The notes under the pieces were generated by a model. The model made no database searches. It was not told the origin of the DNA and saw only the letters and a list, made by a program, of their open reading frames with translations. DNA of 54,366 nucleotides, taken from contig JAPLIB010000038.1 of assembly GCA_026389335.1 (NCBI GenBank), positions 1 through 54,366 on the forward strand, written 5' to 3'. Position numbers and translations under genes: made by a program. This stretch comes from Cyanobacteriota bacterium. Its GTDB lineage: Bacteria > Cyanobacteriota > Cyanobacteriia > PCC-6307 > Cyanobiaceae. Numbering within the stretch: position 1 is the first letter of the stretch; every line of letters begins with the position of its first letter. This document shows positions 8,679 through 18,584 of this stretch, in pieces.

Positions 8679-9818
8679 TCAGCCTTCCCCCTGGCTGAGC
8701 TCGTCCGCCCCGGACTGGCCGGGAGGCGGATCGGCACCGGGCTCCTGATCGGAACGGGCCTCGTCGAGATCGTGTTGGCGGGTGCTGCTACGGGAGCGCC
8801 GGCGCAACTGGGGATCCAGCAGCGGCTCGAGCCGATCACCCCGCTGCCTGACACCAGCCTCCTTGCCACGGCTGGATCGGGCCTGCCATTGGGCCTCGAT
8901 CTCAGCCAGGCACTGGCGATAGAACCCGTGGCGATCCCAGTCGACCCCCACCCGACAGCCGGATTCACCCAGGTGGCGGCAGTTGCTGTAACGACAGCCG
9001 CCCTGCTCCAACCGGGATCTCAGCTCCGGGAACAGGCCCGCCAACAGGGTCGGATCCGGCGGCAGATCGGGCCGGTTGAAGCCCGGAGAATCCGCCACCA
9101 GGGACGGTTCCACGCCGGCCTGCGGTGATGTCAGCGCAAACAACTCCACATGGCGGGTGGTGTGGCGCCCCCGCCGCAGGCGGCCGGAAACGGAACCCAC
9201 CCGCAGGCCCAGATCCGGGGCCAGGGCATTGAGCAGGCTGCTCTTGCCCACACCGGACGGGCCACACACCACCGCAATCCCCGGCAGGCTCAGGGTCTGC
9301 CGCAAGGCGGTGAGATCGCCGCAGCCGAGTTGGTTGGAAACGGCCAGGGCCGGATAACCCCAGGCCGCCACCCGCTCGCACCAGCCCCGCACCTCAGCCT
9401 CGGCGACCAGATCGGCCTTGCTGAACACCAGCTGAACCGCACAGCCGGTGCGCTCGGCGGTGAGCAGGAAACGGGTGAGCTGGAGGGGATCGATCGCCGG
9501 TTCGGCCAGGGCCACCACCACCACCACCCGCCGGACATTGGCCACGGCGGGCCGTTCCAGCAGGCCGTCGCGGGGCTCGAGCGCCGCGACGGCGCCGCGG
9601 CCAGCAGGCCAATCAATGCCATCGACGCCAACACGATCACCGACGCAGATGTGCTGGCCGCTCTTACCCAGCCGGGTGCGCCGGGTGCAGAGCAACTGGC
9701 GCACCCCCCCGGGCCCTGGTTGATCGAGCACCACCCGGCAGTAGTTGGCCTCCAGGGCCATCACCTGGCCGGGTCGCGGGAGGGCCGGCTGGGCGTCTGC
9801 CGCGCCAACAGCGCTCAA
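8679..9818 (-). CDS. rsgA: Ribosome small subunit-dependent GTPase
   Basis: A 379-residue circularly permuted GTPase acting in 30S subunit maturation. An OB-fold region (CRVVLD...GDRVGVDGIDW) precedes the permuted motifs: G4-like FSKADLV, then P-loop GPSGVGKSSLLNAL (about 195-208), then switch G-RHTTRHVELF and DSPGF. A zinc site near CRYSNCRHLGESGCRV closes the domain. The C-terminal 60 residues are a charged extension beyond the usual end. The frame starts with TTG at 9818, overlapping the tusA-like stop as TTGA. ATG at 9761 is an alternative start. Confidence 0.93.
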   Translation of the reverse strand: MSAVGAADAQPALPRPGQVMALEANYCRVVLDQPGPGGVRQLLCTRRTRLGKSGQHICVGDRVGVDGIDWPAGRGAVAALEPRDGLLERPAVANVRRVVVVVALAEPAIDPLQLTRFLLTAERTGCAVQLVFSKADLVAEAEVRGWCERVAAWGYPALAVSNQLGCGDLTALRQTLSLPGIAVVCGPSGVGKSSLLNALAPDLGLRVGSVSGRLRRGRHTTRHVELFALTSPQAGVEPSLVADSPGFNRPDLPPDPTLLAGLFPELRSRLEQGGCRYSNCRHLGESGCRVGVDWDRHGFYRQCLAEIEAQWQARSSRGKEAGVRQRGDRLEPLLDPQLRRRSRSSTRQHDLDEARSDQEPGADPPPGQSGADELSQGEG

Positions 9819-10084
9819 ACGGGCGGCCCGCTCTCCTCACAGACCCGTCCCCCATCGCGACAGACCTGCAGCTGGACAGCCACCGCAGCCAGGGGGCTCA
9901 CCCGCACGGCATGGCCCTCACGGCGCAACCCCTCCACCACCATCTGCTCCGGTTCACCGCGATCCAACAGGATCTCGAGCCGATCGCCCGGGGAGAGCTT
10001 TTCCAGGGCGAGGCGACTACGGATGAAATTGAGCGGACAGGGGGTGCCACGCAGATCGAGCGGCAGCGGCGAGGGGTTGCTCAT
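9815..10084 (-). CDS. TusA/SirA-family sulfur carrier protein
   Basis: An 89-residue protein with [22 protein letters not shown], the family's Cys-Pro motif at the start of the first helix, followed by [17 protein letters not shown] and a C-terminal strand pair. TusA relatives carry persulfide sulfur to tRNA thiolation or cofactor pathways. Here the motif is CPLN rather than CPxP, so the partner may differ. Four-base overlaps with dnaJ before it (ATGA at 10081) and with rsgA after it indicate tight coupling in the grpE-dnaJ-tusA-rsgA operon. Confidence 0.88.
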   Translation of the reverse strand: MSNPSPLPLDLRGTPCPLNFIRSRLALEKLSPGDRLEILLDRGEPEQMVVEGLRREGHAVRVSPLAAVAVQLQVCRDGGRVCEESGPPV

Positions 10085-11214
10085 CCCTTGCCGAACAGGC
10101 CGCCGAACAGGCCACTCTTGTGCTGGACCCGCTGACCCTTGCTGCTGTGATGGCCGGCCAGCTGCTCCAGCAACGCCCGTTCATCGCCACTGAGCCGCGT
10201 CGGCAGCTGCACCTTGATGGTGAACTGATGGATACCCCGAGCCACCGGATTACCCAGCCGCGGCACCCCCTTGTTCTTGAGCGTGAGCACGGTGCCGGGC
10301 TGGGTGCCGGCGGGAATCTCCAGCGGCTCGGCCCCATCGACGGTTTCCACCTCAATGGTGTCGCCGAGGATGGCCTGGAGATAACTGAGCGGAATCTCGG
10401 AATGGATCGTGGTGCCATCCCGCCGCAGGGTCGGGTGGGACTTGACGCTCAAGAAGACATAGAGATCACCCGCGGGGCCACCCCGCGGGCCCGCATTGCC
10501 TTCGGAAGCCACCCGCAGCCGGGAGCCGGAATCCACCCCGGCCGGAATGTTGATGCGCAGGGTCTTGGGCACCTGCTGCAGGCCAGCACCGCTGCAGCTG
10601 CCGCAGGGATCGGCGATCACCTGGCCGCTGCCCTCACAGGTGGGGCAGGGAGCCACCTGGGTGAAGCTGCCGAACGGCGTGCGGGTGGCGCGCCGCACCT
10701 GACCGGCACCACTGCAGGTACCGCAGGTGGTGGGTCCGCTGCCCTCCTTCGCCCCTGATCCCTTGCAGGTGCCACAGGTTTCCAGATGGCGCAGTTGCAC
10801 TTCTTTCTCCACCCCGAAAACCGCATCACGGAAATCGAGATTGAGATCGAGGCGCAGATCATCTCCCTGGCGGGGACCACTGCGGCGGCGCCCTCCGCCA
10901 CCGGCGGCGGCGCCGCCGCCACCGAAACCACTGAAGAAGGTTTCAAAGAGGTCGGCGAATCCGCCCATGTCGCCCATGTCCTGGGAGCCGCCGCCGCCAC
11001 CGAGGCCGGCTTCACCGAACTGGTCATAGCGGGCCCGGGTCTGGGGATCGCTGAGCACCTCATAGGCGCGGCCAATCTCCTTGAACTTGTCCTCCGCCCC
11101 GGCCTCCTTGTTGATGTCGGGGTGGTATTGACGCGCCAGGCGCCGATAAGCCCGTTTGAGGCTATCGGCGTCGACATCTCTGGCAACACCCAGCAGCTGG
11201 TAGTAATCGGCCAT
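10081..11214 (-). CDS. dnaJ: Chaperone DnaJ (Hsp40), class I
   Basis: A 377-residue co-chaperone that delivers substrates to DnaK and stimulates its ATPase. The J domain has YHPDIN with the essential HPD. A Gly-rich linker (about 78-112) follows. Four zinc-binding repeats are present: [24 protein letters not shown] and CGSCSGAG. The C-terminal substrate domains are complete. Its start overlaps the grpE stop by one base (TGATG). dnaK itself is not in the window. Confidence 0.96.
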   Translation of the reverse strand: MADYYQLLGVARDVDADSLKRAYRRLARQYHPDINKEAGAEDKFKEIGRAYEVLSDPQTRARYDQFGEAGLGGGGGSQDMGDMGGFADLFETFFSGFGGGGAAAGGGGRRRSGPRQGDDLRLDLNLDFRDAVFGVEKEVQLRHLETCGTCKGSGAKEGSGPTTCGTCSGAGQVRRATRTPFGSFTQVAPCPTCEGSGQVIADPCGSCSGAGLQQVPKTLRINIPAGVDSGSRLRVASEGNAGPRGGPAGDLYVFLSVKSHPTLRRDGTTIHSEIPLSYLQAILGDTIEVETVDGAEPLEIPAGTQPGTVLTLKNKGVPRLGNPVARGIHQFTIKVQLPTRLSGDERALLEQLAGHHSSKGQRVQHKSGLFGGLFGKG

Positions 11215-11933
11215 CAGCCGCCCTGCTCCTCGCTGGAACCCTCAGCCGGAGCGGCCGCCGAGCCGGATGGCCCGGGACCCATCGAAACCTTGACCAAGGC
11301 ATGGCGCAGCACCCGACCGTTCAGGTGGTAGCCGCGCTGGAGCTCCTCGATCACCACATCTTCGCGATGCTCCTGGCTGGGCTCCCGCAGCACCGCTTCA
11401 TGCAGGTTGGGGTCGAAGGGTTCCCCCTCCACCCGCATCGATGAAACCCCGAGCTGCTTGAACACATCCACCAGCTGGCGGTAGAGACCCTGATAACTGC
11501 CGTGCAGCGTCTGGGCCTCTTCGTGCTCGGGCTTGAGCTGCTGGCGCGCCCGTTCGAAGTTGTCCACCACCGGCAGGATCTCGCCGAGGGTGGAGCAGGT
11601 GATCTGCAGGCGCAGATCGTCCTGGTCACGGCTCTGGCGCTTGCGGAAGTTGTCGAAGTCGGCGGCAATCCGCATGTACTGCCCCCGCAGGGACTCGTTC
11701 TCACTCTGCAGAGCGGCCAACTTGATTTCCAGCAACTGCAGCCGCTCGCTTTCACTGAGCGAGGCCCCATCCTGGTCACCGGGGCCGGCCGCCGGGGCGG
11801 CAGCACCCTCGCCTGGGCCTGGGCCTGGGCCTGCGGCAACGGCACCAGCCTCTGCCGCTGCCTCGGCCCCAGCCACGCCGGGATCGTCGCCTTCGAAGGG
11901 GGTGTCGCTGCCCTGGGGATTGTCGCCGCTCAT
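11214..11933 (-). CDS. grpE: Nucleotide exchange factor GrpE
   Basis: A 239-residue protein that releases ADP from DnaK. The N-terminal 80 residues are low-complexity, rich in Ala, Gly, Pro and Glu. The long coiled coil ([23 protein letters not shown]) leads into the core [19 protein letters not shown] and the beta domain with FDPNLHEAV and [14 protein letters not shown] at 11933 (MSGDNPQG) is chosen because related cyanobacterial proteins start this way. The frame extends 40 codons further upstream to 12053. It is the first gene of the operon with dnaJ. Confidence 0.95.
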   Translation of the reverse strand: MSGDNPQGSDTPFEGDDPGVAGAEAAAEAGAVAAGPGPGPGEGAAAPAAGPGDQDGASLSESERLQLLEIKLAALQSENESLRGQYMRIAADFDNFRKRQSRDQDDLRLQITCSTLGEILPVVDNFERARQQLKPEHEEAQTLHGSYQGLYRQLVDVFKQLGVSSMRVEGEPFDPNLHEAVLREPSQEHREDVVIEELQRGYHLNGRVLRHALVKVSMGPGPSGSAAAPAEGSSEEQGG

Positions 11934-12191
11934 GCCAGTCGCACCAAATTCGAATGGGGCCATGTTGAAGCGCCGGCCCCTCCTCCCACAAGCGGCGGAA
12001 GCCCGCACCTCTCGGACCAGAAGCTGCCGCAGATTCGTAGCGGCGCTCACCATAGCTGGCTTTTTCTGAGCAGGATTAAGGCAGCTGTCAGGTCTCCAAC
12101 CCGATTGGTGAACCTCTTCAGTGGGATTTGGGGATGGGGCACTGATGCCCGCGGCTCGTCCAGCCCTTCAACCCCATGCCTGCCTGCACCG

Positions 12192-12269
12192 CTGAAACCC
12201 ACCACTGAAACCCACCTCTGAGGCCCACCTCTGAATCCCGCCCCTGCATCCCGCCCCTGAAAATCCAGG
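12192..12269. repeat. 13-bp tandem repeat upstream of pilB
   Basis: Six head-to-tail copies of a 13-base unit, ctgaaacccacct with variants, run without gaps: ctgaaacccacca, ctgaaacccacct, ctgaggcccacct, ctgaatcccgccc, ctgcatcccgccc and a diverged last unit. They lie in the 404-bp space between the divergent grpE and pilB starts. The rest of that space contains no gene. Confidence 0.85.
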
Positions 12270-12337
12270 CCCGACCTGAAGCGCCCACAGGCCCAGACCC
12301 GTAAACCCGATTCCAGCTCCCGACGCCGGCAGCGACC

Positions 12338-13795
12338 ATGAATCCAGACACCGCGACCCTGGGGGTCAACAATCAGGAGATCCGCCGTCCTTCCCTGTTC
12401 GGCGATCTGGAGCTGGGGCCAACGAACGCCCCCCAGGTCGAGCCGGAATCGGGATCGGAGGATCTCGAAGCCAGCAGCAGGTCCGCCGGCCTCTCGCCGG
12501 TGATGAGCCTGGTGGACCGGATCCTGATCGAAGCCCTCACCAGCGCCGCCAGTGACATCCATGTGGAGCCCCAGGAAGACGGTCTACTGATCCGCTTCCG
12601 CCAGGACGGCGTGCTGCGCAACGTCGACACCCTGCCGAAAACACTCACCCCGGCGGTGACCTCCCGCCTCAAGATCATGGCCGACCTGGACATCGCCGAA
12701 CGGCGCCTGCCCCAGGACGGCCGGATCCGCCGCAATTTCCGCGGGCGCACCATGGACTTCCGGGTCAGCACCCTGCCCAGCCGCCACGGCGAAAAGGTGG
12801 TGCTGCGTCTGCTCGACAGCGGCGCCACCCAGCTCGGGCTCGACAACCTGATCACCGACCCGATCGCGCGCGAAACCCTGCGGGAAATGGGCTCCAAACC
12901 CTTCGGCATGATCCTGGTGACGGGCCCCACCGGATCGGGTAAATCCACCACCCTCTACGCCCTGCTGTCCGAGCGCAACGATCCCAGCATCAACATCTCG
13001 ACGGTGGAAGATCCGATCGAGTACAGCCTCAAAGGGATCACCCAGACCCAGGTGAACCGGGAAAAGGGCTACGACTTCAGCACCGCCCTGCGCGCCTTCA
13101 TGCGGCAGGACCCGGATGTGTTGCTCGTGGGTGAAACCCGCGACCTGGAAACCGCCCGGACCGCCATCGAGGCGGCCCTGACCGGGCACCTGGTACTCAC
13201 CACCCTGCACTGCAACGACGCCGCCAGCGCCTTCGCCCGGCTGGATGAGATGGGGGTAGAACCCTTCCTGGTGAGCGCCTCCCTGCTCGGGGTGATCTCC
13301 CAGCGACTGCTGCGACGCCTCTGCAGTCATTGCCGGGTGGCCTATCACCCCGACAACGAGGAACTGGCGCGCTTCGGGCTGGTGGCCACCGACGAAAACA
13401 GCATCAGCTTCTTCAAAGCCACCAGCAGCCACAACAGCGATGAACAGGACTGTGCCCACTGCCAGGGCCGGGGCTACACAGGACGGGTTGGTGTCTACGA
13501 AATCCTGCGCATGAACGAATCGCTCTCCTCGGCCGTGGCCAAGCGGGGCAGCACCGAAGACTTGCGCCGCCTCGCCCTCGAAGGCGGCATGAAGACCCTG
13601 CTGGGCTACGGCCTGGACCTGGTGCGCCAGGGCCTGACCACCCTCGACGAAGTCGAGCGGATGCTGCTCACCGACACCGGCCTGGAATCGGAGCGGCGGG
13701 CCCGGGCCCTGACCACCCTCACCTGCAAGGGATGCGGAGCCGGCCTCCAGGACGAATGGCTCGAATGTCCCTACTGCCTGCGGGTACGCCGCTGA
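12338..13795 (+). CDS. pilB: Type IV pilus extension ATPase PilB, short form
   Basis: A 485-residue GspE/PilB-family ATPase powering pilus assembly at the inner membrane. Walker A is GPTGSGKSTTL near residue 198, the Asp box is STVEDPIEY, Walker B is DPDVLLVGETRDLETA, and the His box is LTTLHCNDA. The tetracysteine metal site has CSHC and CAHC pairs (about 328-375). The N-terminal domain that usually precedes (MshEN/T2SSE_N, about 150-200 residues) is almost absent; the core begins near residue 50 after a Ser/Glu-rich leader. An additional CKGCG...CPYC zinc ribbon ends the protein. It is the first gene of the pilB-pilT-pilC cluster. Confidence 0.93.
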   Translation: MNPDTATLGVNNQEIRRPSLFGDLELGPTNAPQVEPESGSEDLEASSRSAGLSPVMSLVDRILIEALTSAASDIHVEPQEDGLLIRFRQDGVLRNVDTLPKTLTPAVTSRLKIMADLDIAERRLPQDGRIRRNFRGRTMDFRVSTLPSRHGEKVVLRLLDSGATQLGLDNLITDPIARETLREMGSKPFGMILVTGPTGSGKSTTLYALLSERNDPSINISTVEDPIEYSLKGITQTQVNREKGYDFSTALRAFMRQDPDVLLVGETRDLETARTAIEAALTGHLVLTTLHCNDAASAFARLDEMGVEPFLVSASLLGVISQRLLRRLCSHCRVAYHPDNEELARFGLVATDENSISFFKATSSHNSDEQDCAHCQGRGYTGRVGVYEILRMNESLSSAVAKRGSTEDLRRLALEGGMKTLLGYGLDLVRQGLTTLDEVERMLLTDTGLESERRARALTTLTCKGCGAGLQDEWLECPYCLRVRR

Positions 13796-13867
13796 ACATG
13801 GGAATCCCAGCCCTGGTCTGGCTAAAGTGAAAGCGGTGCCCGAACAGAGCTGAAGGGGAAGAATCCA

Positions 13868-14947
13868 GTGGAACTTCAGATTGAAGACCTGATGATTGAA
13901 CTGGTAAATGGTGGCGGCAGCGACCTGCATCTCGCCTGCGGCCAACCACCCTATGGTCGCTTCAATGGCCAGCTGCGGCCGATGCTGCAGGACATGAAAC
14001 TCAGCGAAGATCAGTGCAACCGGCTGATCTTCGCTCTCCTCAACAATTCTCAGCGCAAGATTCTGGAGCAGAACTGGGATCTGGACTGTTCCTATGGCCT
14101 CAAAGATGTCGCCCGCTTCCGGGTGAATGTCTACCGACAACGGGGCACCTATGCAGCGTGTCTGCGTGCCCTGGGCAACTCGATTCCGCCCATCGAGAAG
14201 CTGGGGATGCCACCGATCGTTGAGGAAATCAGTCGCAAGCCCAAGGGGTTGGTGCTGGTCACGGGCCCTACGGGATCAGGCAAAACCACCACGCTGGCGT
14301 CCCTGCTGGATCACATCAATCACAGCCGCTCAGAACACATTCTCACCATCGAAGATCCGATCGAATTCACCTACCGCAACGACAAGAGCCTGATCCACCA
14401 GCGTGAAGTCAGCGAGGACACCCGCAGCTTTGCCAATGCGCTGCGAGCTGCCCTACGCGAAGATCCCGATGTCATTCTGGTGGGGGAAATGCGCGACCTG
14501 GAAACCATCCAGCTGGCGATCACAGCCGCCGAAACCGGTCACCTGGTGTTCGGCACTCTGCACACCAGTTCCGCCGCCCAGACCGTCGACCGCATGGTGG
14601 ATGTCTTCCCCGGCGGCCAACAGACCCAGATCCGCGTGCAGCTCAGCTCCAGCCTGCTGGCCGTATTCTCCCAGACACTCTGCAAAAGCAACCACCCCAG
14701 CAGTGGCGCCTTCGGCCGCGTGATGGCCCAGGAAATCCTGATCAACACCCCGGCAATCGCCAACCTGATCCGGGAGGGCAAGACAGCCCAGATCTATTCC
14801 CAGATCCAGACCGGAGCCAACCAGGGCATGCAGACCCTGGAGCGCTCGCTGGCCAACCTGATCAAAGCCGGCAAAGTCTCCCGCGGGGAAGCCATGGAAA
14901 AAACCACCAAACCCGACGAGTTGATCCGCCTGCTGGATCAGATCTGA
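13868..14947 (+). CDS. pilT: Type IV pilus retraction ATPase PilT
   Basis: A 359-residue hexameric ATPase that depolymerises pili. Walker A GPTGSGKTTTLASL lies near residue 132, then the Asp box TIEDPIEF, Walker B DPDVILVGEMRDLETI, and the His box GTLHTSSAAQTVDR. The AIRNLIREGK-like signature is AIANLIREGKTAQIYS. The start is GTG at 13868, preceded by a purine-rich AAGGGGAAGA. It lies 72 bases after pilB and 3 bases before pilC. Confidence 0.96.
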   Translation: MELQIEDLMIELVNGGGSDLHLACGQPPYGRFNGQLRPMLQDMKLSEDQCNRLIFALLNNSQRKILEQNWDLDCSYGLKDVARFRVNVYRQRGTYAACLRALGNSIPPIEKLGMPPIVEEISRKPKGLVLVTGPTGSGKTTTLASLLDHINHSRSEHILTIEDPIEFTYRNDKSLIHQREVSEDTRSFANALRAALREDPDVILVGEMRDLETIQLAITAAETGHLVFGTLHTSSAAQTVDRMVDVFPGGQQTQIRVQLSSSLLAVFSQTLCKSNHPSSGAFGRVMAQEILINTPAIANLIREGKTAQIYSQIQTGANQGMQTLERSLANLIKAGKVSRGEAMEKTTKPDELIRLLDQI

Positions 14948-14950
14948 GCC

Positions 14951-16180
14951 ATGACAGCGTTTTTTGTCACCTACACCACCAACTCCGGCCGGAAACGCGA
15001 GCTCACCATCCAGGCCGACAGTCCGGCCAGTGCCAGACGGGAATTGCGGCGACGCGGCATTCTCGCCAACACCTTGGTGCGCAAGGAAGTGCAAGCCCCC
15101 CCCACAAGTGCGGGTTTCGATTTCCGCAATCTGATGGAGGGCGGCATCAGCATCCGCGACAAAGCCCTGTTTGCCAGCAAACTCTCGGCCCTGGTGGATG
15201 CGGGGGTGCCCATCCTGCGCAGCCTGGATCTGATGCGCAGCCAGCAGCGCTCCACCCTGTTCCGCAAGGCGCTGACCAGCATGACCAAGGAGGTGAATCA
15301 GGGGGAAAGCCTGGGCAATTCGATGCGGCGCTGGCCCCAGGTGTTCGACAACCTCACCATCGCCCTGGTGGAGGCCGGCGAAGCCGGTGGTGTGCTCGAT
15401 GAAACCCTGAAGCGACTGGCCATCCTGCTGGAAGACAACGCCAAGCTCCAGAACCAGATCAAGGGAGCTCTCGGGTATCCGATCACTGTGCTGGTGATCG
15501 CGATCGCAGTGTTTCTGGGTATGACGATCTTTCTGATTCCCACCTTCGCCACCATCTTCGATCAGCTGGGAGCCAAGCTGCCCCTGTTCACCCAACTGAT
15601 GCTCGATCTGAGCAAACTACTGCGCTCCTCCTTCTCCTTCTTCCTGGTGGGGGGTATCGGTATCGGCGCTTACATGATCTCCCGCTACTACGCCACCCCA
15701 ACCGGCCGGCGCTCCATAGATGCCCTTTCGCTGAAGATCCCGCTGTTTGGAGATCTGATCCAGAAGACGGCCACAGCCCAGTTCTGCCGCACGCTCAGCT
15801 GCCTCTCTAAAGCCGGTGTGCCGATTCTGATGTCCCTGGAGATTGTGCGCGACATCACCTCCAATTCAACCATTGGCGATGCCATCAGTTCTTCGCGCAA
15901 CGAAGTGAGCGAAGGGGTGCCCCTCAGTGCGGCCCTGGATGTGAAAAAAGTCTTTCCAGATATGGCCATCAGCATGATGGCTATCGGCGAAGAGACCGGC
16001 GAAATGGATGCCATGCTCTCCAAAGTGGCAGATTTCTATGAAGACGAAGTTGCCACCGCCGTCAAAGCGATGACCTCGATGCTGGAGCCGGTGATGATCG
16101 TATTGGTGGGCATCATTGTGGGCTCGGTGCTCTTGGCTATGTACCTGCCGATGTTCTCCGTGTTTGAGCACATCCGCTGA
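14951..16180 (+). CDS. pilC: Type IV pilus inner-membrane platform protein PilC
   Basis: A 409-residue polytopic protein with two T2SSF domains that couples the PilB and PilT motors to the pilus. Each domain begins with the family pattern FASKLSALVDAGVPILRSLDLMR and FCRTLSCLSKAGVPILMSLEIV. Membrane segments are near 175-196, 222-242 and 375-397. The EAGEAGGVLDETL and IGEETGEMDAML repeats are canonical. It follows pilT by three bases and ends convergently, 17 bases from the flavoprotein gene. Confidence 0.95.
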   Translation: MTAFFVTYTTNSGRKRELTIQADSPASARRELRRRGILANTLVRKEVQAPPTSAGFDFRNLMEGGISIRDKALFASKLSALVDAGVPILRSLDLMRSQQRSTLFRKALTSMTKEVNQGESLGNSMRRWPQVFDNLTIALVEAGEAGGVLDETLKRLAILLEDNAKLQNQIKGALGYPITVLVIAIAVFLGMTIFLIPTFATIFDQLGAKLPLFTQLMLDLSKLLRSSFSFFLVGGIGIGAYMISRYYATPTGRRSIDALSLKIPLFGDLIQKTATAQFCRTLSCLSKAGVPILMSLEIVRDITSNSTIGDAISSSRNEVSEGVPLSAALDVKKVFPDMAISMMAIGEETGEMDAMLSKVADFYEDEVATAVKAMTSMLEPVMIVLVGIIVGSVLLAMYLPMFSVFEHIR

Positions 16181-16197
16181 CGGCATCGCAGCAACAT

Positions 16198-17463
16198 TCA
16201 AGGAGCAGCAGCGGCGATCGCCTGACCCGCCAACCAGCCGGAGCTCCAGCAATGCTGGAAGTTGAACCCACCGGTGACCCCATCCACATCGAGAATCTCG
16301 CCGGCCAGGTACAACCCCGGCTGGCGGCGGCTCTCCATCGTGGCCAGGTTCACCTCACCGAGGGCAATGCCGCCGGCGGTGACGAACTCCTCGCCGAAGG
16401 GGCCCCTACCGGACACCTGGTAGCGGCTGGCCCGCAAGGCCTCGATCAGGGCCTCCTGGGGGCGACGGCCAAGATCGGCCCAGCGCAGCTCCCCATCCAC
16501 GCCGAGCCGATCGAGCAGATGCAGCCACAGTCGGCGGCTCAGCTCCGGCCAGGGCCTGGCATTGGCCAGTTGTTTGCGGGCCTGGTCGCGGCGCAGCTGG
16601 CCAAACAGCTCCTGCAACTGCAACTGGCTGCGGCCACCGCTCCAGTCGACCCGCAGCTCGCCCCGGTAGCCGGCCTGCTTCAGATCCCGGGCGGCAAAGG
16701 CCGTCAACCGCAGCACGGTGGGTCCACTCAGGCCCCAGTGGGTGATCAGCAGCGGCCCGCTCTGGCGCTGGCGCCGCGACGCGGATCCGGCCAGGGTCAG
16801 CTCCAGCCCCGCCGGATCCATCACCACCCCCGCCAGGGCAGCCAGAGGATGGTCCGCCAGGCGCAGGGTGAACAGGGAGGGAACCGGCGGTACCACCGTA
16901 TGGCCCAGGCCGGCCGCCAGGCGATGGCCACTGGGATGGCTACCGGTGGCCAGCAGCAGCCGATCAGCCCGCAGCAGCGCCCCTGAGCGCAAACGCAACT
17001 CAAAACCACCACCGGCAAGCGCCACCGCGGCCTGCAGCGCTTCACTGGTGCAAAGCGTGACTCCCAGCCGGGCCGCTTCCCGGCGCAGGGTGTCCACCAC
17101 CGAAGCGGAGCGCTGGCTGCGCGGAAACAGGCGACCATCGGGTTCCTCCACCAGAGCCAGCCCGCGCCGCTCAAACCAGGCCACCGTCTCGGTTGTGGCA
17201 AATCGAGAGAAGGGGCCGCGCAGGGCCCGACCGCCGCGGGGGTAATAGCCCACCAGGGCCAGGGGATCCCAGCAGGCATGGGTGACATTGCAGCGGCCAC
17301 CCCCGCTGATCAACACCTTGTGCAAGGGCTCCGGGGTGGCCTCAAGCACCAGCACCGCCGGGATGCCGCCCGCCGCGATCGTGCCCTCCGCCGCCGTGAT
17401 CGCCGCCATGAATCCCGCTGGCCCCCCGCCGGCTACCACCAGGGACACGTGGCTAGGCAGCAT
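16198..17463 (-). CDS. HI0933/BaiN-family FAD-dependent oxidoreductase
   Basis: A 421-residue flavoprotein. The N-terminal VVAGGGPAGFMAAITAA is the FAD-binding Rossmann motif. KVLISGGGRCNVTH is the diagnostic HI0933 signature, RLLLATGSHPSG the second nucleotide contact, and GLYLAGEILDVDGVTGGFNFQHCWSSGWLAG the C-terminal FAD motif. Substrate unknown. The frame is open further upstream only because of the overlapping dusA gene; ATG at 17463 is chosen, six bases away from the divergent dusA start. Confidence 0.9.
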   Translation of the reverse strand: MLPSHVSLVVAGGGPAGFMAAITAAEGTIAAGGIPAVLVLEATPEPLHKVLISGGGRCNVTHACWDPLALVGYYPRGGRALRGPFSRFATTETVAWFERRGLALVEEPDGRLFPRSQRSASVVDTLRREAARLGVTLCTSEALQAAVALAGGGFELRLRSGALLRADRLLLATGSHPSGHRLAAGLGHTVVPPVPSLFTLRLADHPLAALAGVVMDPAGLELTLAGSASRRQRQSGPLLITHWGLSGPTVLRLTAFAARDLKQAGYRGELRVDWSGGRSQLQLQELFGQLRRDQARKQLANARPWPELSRRLWLHLLDRLGVDGELRWADLGRRPQEALIEALRASRYQVSGRGPFGEEFVTAGGIALGEVNLATMESRRQPGLYLAGEILDVDGVTGGFNFQHCWSSGWLAGQAIAAAAP

Positions 17464-17469
17464 GGGCCG

Positions 17470-18492
17470 ATGCAGCAGAACTATCGCTTCAGTGTGGCGC
17501 CCATGCTGGACTGCACCGATCGGCACTTCCGCGTGCTGATGCGCCAGATCAGCCGCCACTGCCTGCTGTACACCGAGATGGTGGTGGCCAGGGCCCTGCA
17601 TCACATCGCCCAGGACAGTGGCAGCAGCCGTCTGGGCGAGCGCCAACAGCGCCTGGAGCGCCTGCTGGGCTTCGAGCCGATCGAGCGGCCCCTGGCCCTG
17701 CAACTGGGGGGTGACGATCCGGCCCTGCTGGCCCAGGCCACCCGGCTCGCCACCGACTGGGGCTACGACGAGGTGAACCTCAACGTGGGCTGCCCCAGCG
17801 AAAAAGTGCAGCAGGGTCGCTTCGGCGCCTGTCTGATGGCGGCGCCCCAACAGGTGGCCCGCTGCGTGGAAGCGATGGCGGCGGCCTCCCCGCTGCCGGT
17901 GACGGTGAAGCACCGCATCGGCATCGACAACCTCGACTCCTACGAGGAGCTGCTGGCCTTCGTGGACACGGTGGCCGGCTCCGGAGCGCAGCGCTTCGCC
18001 GTCCATGCCCGCAAGGCCTGGCTGGAAGGCCTGGATCCCAAACAGAACCGCACCATCCCGCCGCTGCGCTGGGATCTGGTGCACCAGCTCAAACGGGACC
18101 GCCCCGACCTGACAATTGAACTCAATGGCGGCCTGGAGGAGCTGCAGCAGTGCCAGCAGCACCTGGAGCAGCTGGATGGGGTGATGGTGGGTCGGGCCGC
18201 CTACAACCACCCGTTGCGCTGGGCAGCGGTGGATGAAGAGATCTTCGCCACGCCTGCGGCCGCTCCGGTGCGGGCCTCCAGCGTGGTGCGGGGCCTGGTG
18301 CCCCATGCCGAGCGCTGGTGCGGCTCAGGCGGCCGGCTCTGGCCCATCGCCCGCCATCTGGTGCATGTGGTGGAAGGGGTCAACGGGGCCCGCCATTGGC
18401 GCGCGGCCCTCACCCGGGCAGCAGCAGCCCCTGACGCCGGCGCGGCGGTACTGGAAACGGCAGCCCAACAGCTGGAGGAACGGGGGCACTGA
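17470..18492 (+). CDS. dusA: tRNA-dihydrouridine(20/20a) synthase
   Basis: A 340-residue FMN enzyme reducing uridine in the tRNA D loop. APMLDCTDRHFR at the N-terminus, NLNVGCPSEKVQQGRFGACLM with the catalytic Cys, VKHRIGID and ELNGGL are all present, and the HARKAWLEGLDPKQNR segment is typical of DusA rather than DusB. ATG at 17470 gives the normal N-terminus. It is divergent from the flavoprotein and faces the RRM protein gene. Confidence 0.94.
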   Translation: MQQNYRFSVAPMLDCTDRHFRVLMRQISRHCLLYTEMVVARALHHIAQDSGSSRLGERQQRLERLLGFEPIERPLALQLGGDDPALLAQATRLATDWGYDEVNLNVGCPSEKVQQGRFGACLMAAPQQVARCVEAMAAASPLPVTVKHRIGIDNLDSYEELLAFVDTVAGSGAQRFAVHARKAWLEGLDPKQNRTIPPLRWDLVHQLKRDRPDLTIELNGGLEELQQCQQHLEQLDGVMVGRAAYNHPLRWAAVDEEIFATPAAAPVRASSVVRGLVPHAERWCGSGGRLWPIARHLVHVVEGVNGARHWRAALTRAAAAPDAGAAVLETAAQQLEERGH

Positions 18493-18584
18493 CCGCCTCC
18501 GGGCCCCTGATCGGGGCCGATGGCGGAGCAGTAACCCTGGTCGTTCAGTACTGGGAGCAGGCCCCAGGCCTGGAAGCCGGGGCT

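Noticed and set aside
16464..16986. Long frames opposite the flavoprotein, FtsY, PurL and other genes
   Set aside because: They mirror the coding frame on the other strand and contain no domain.
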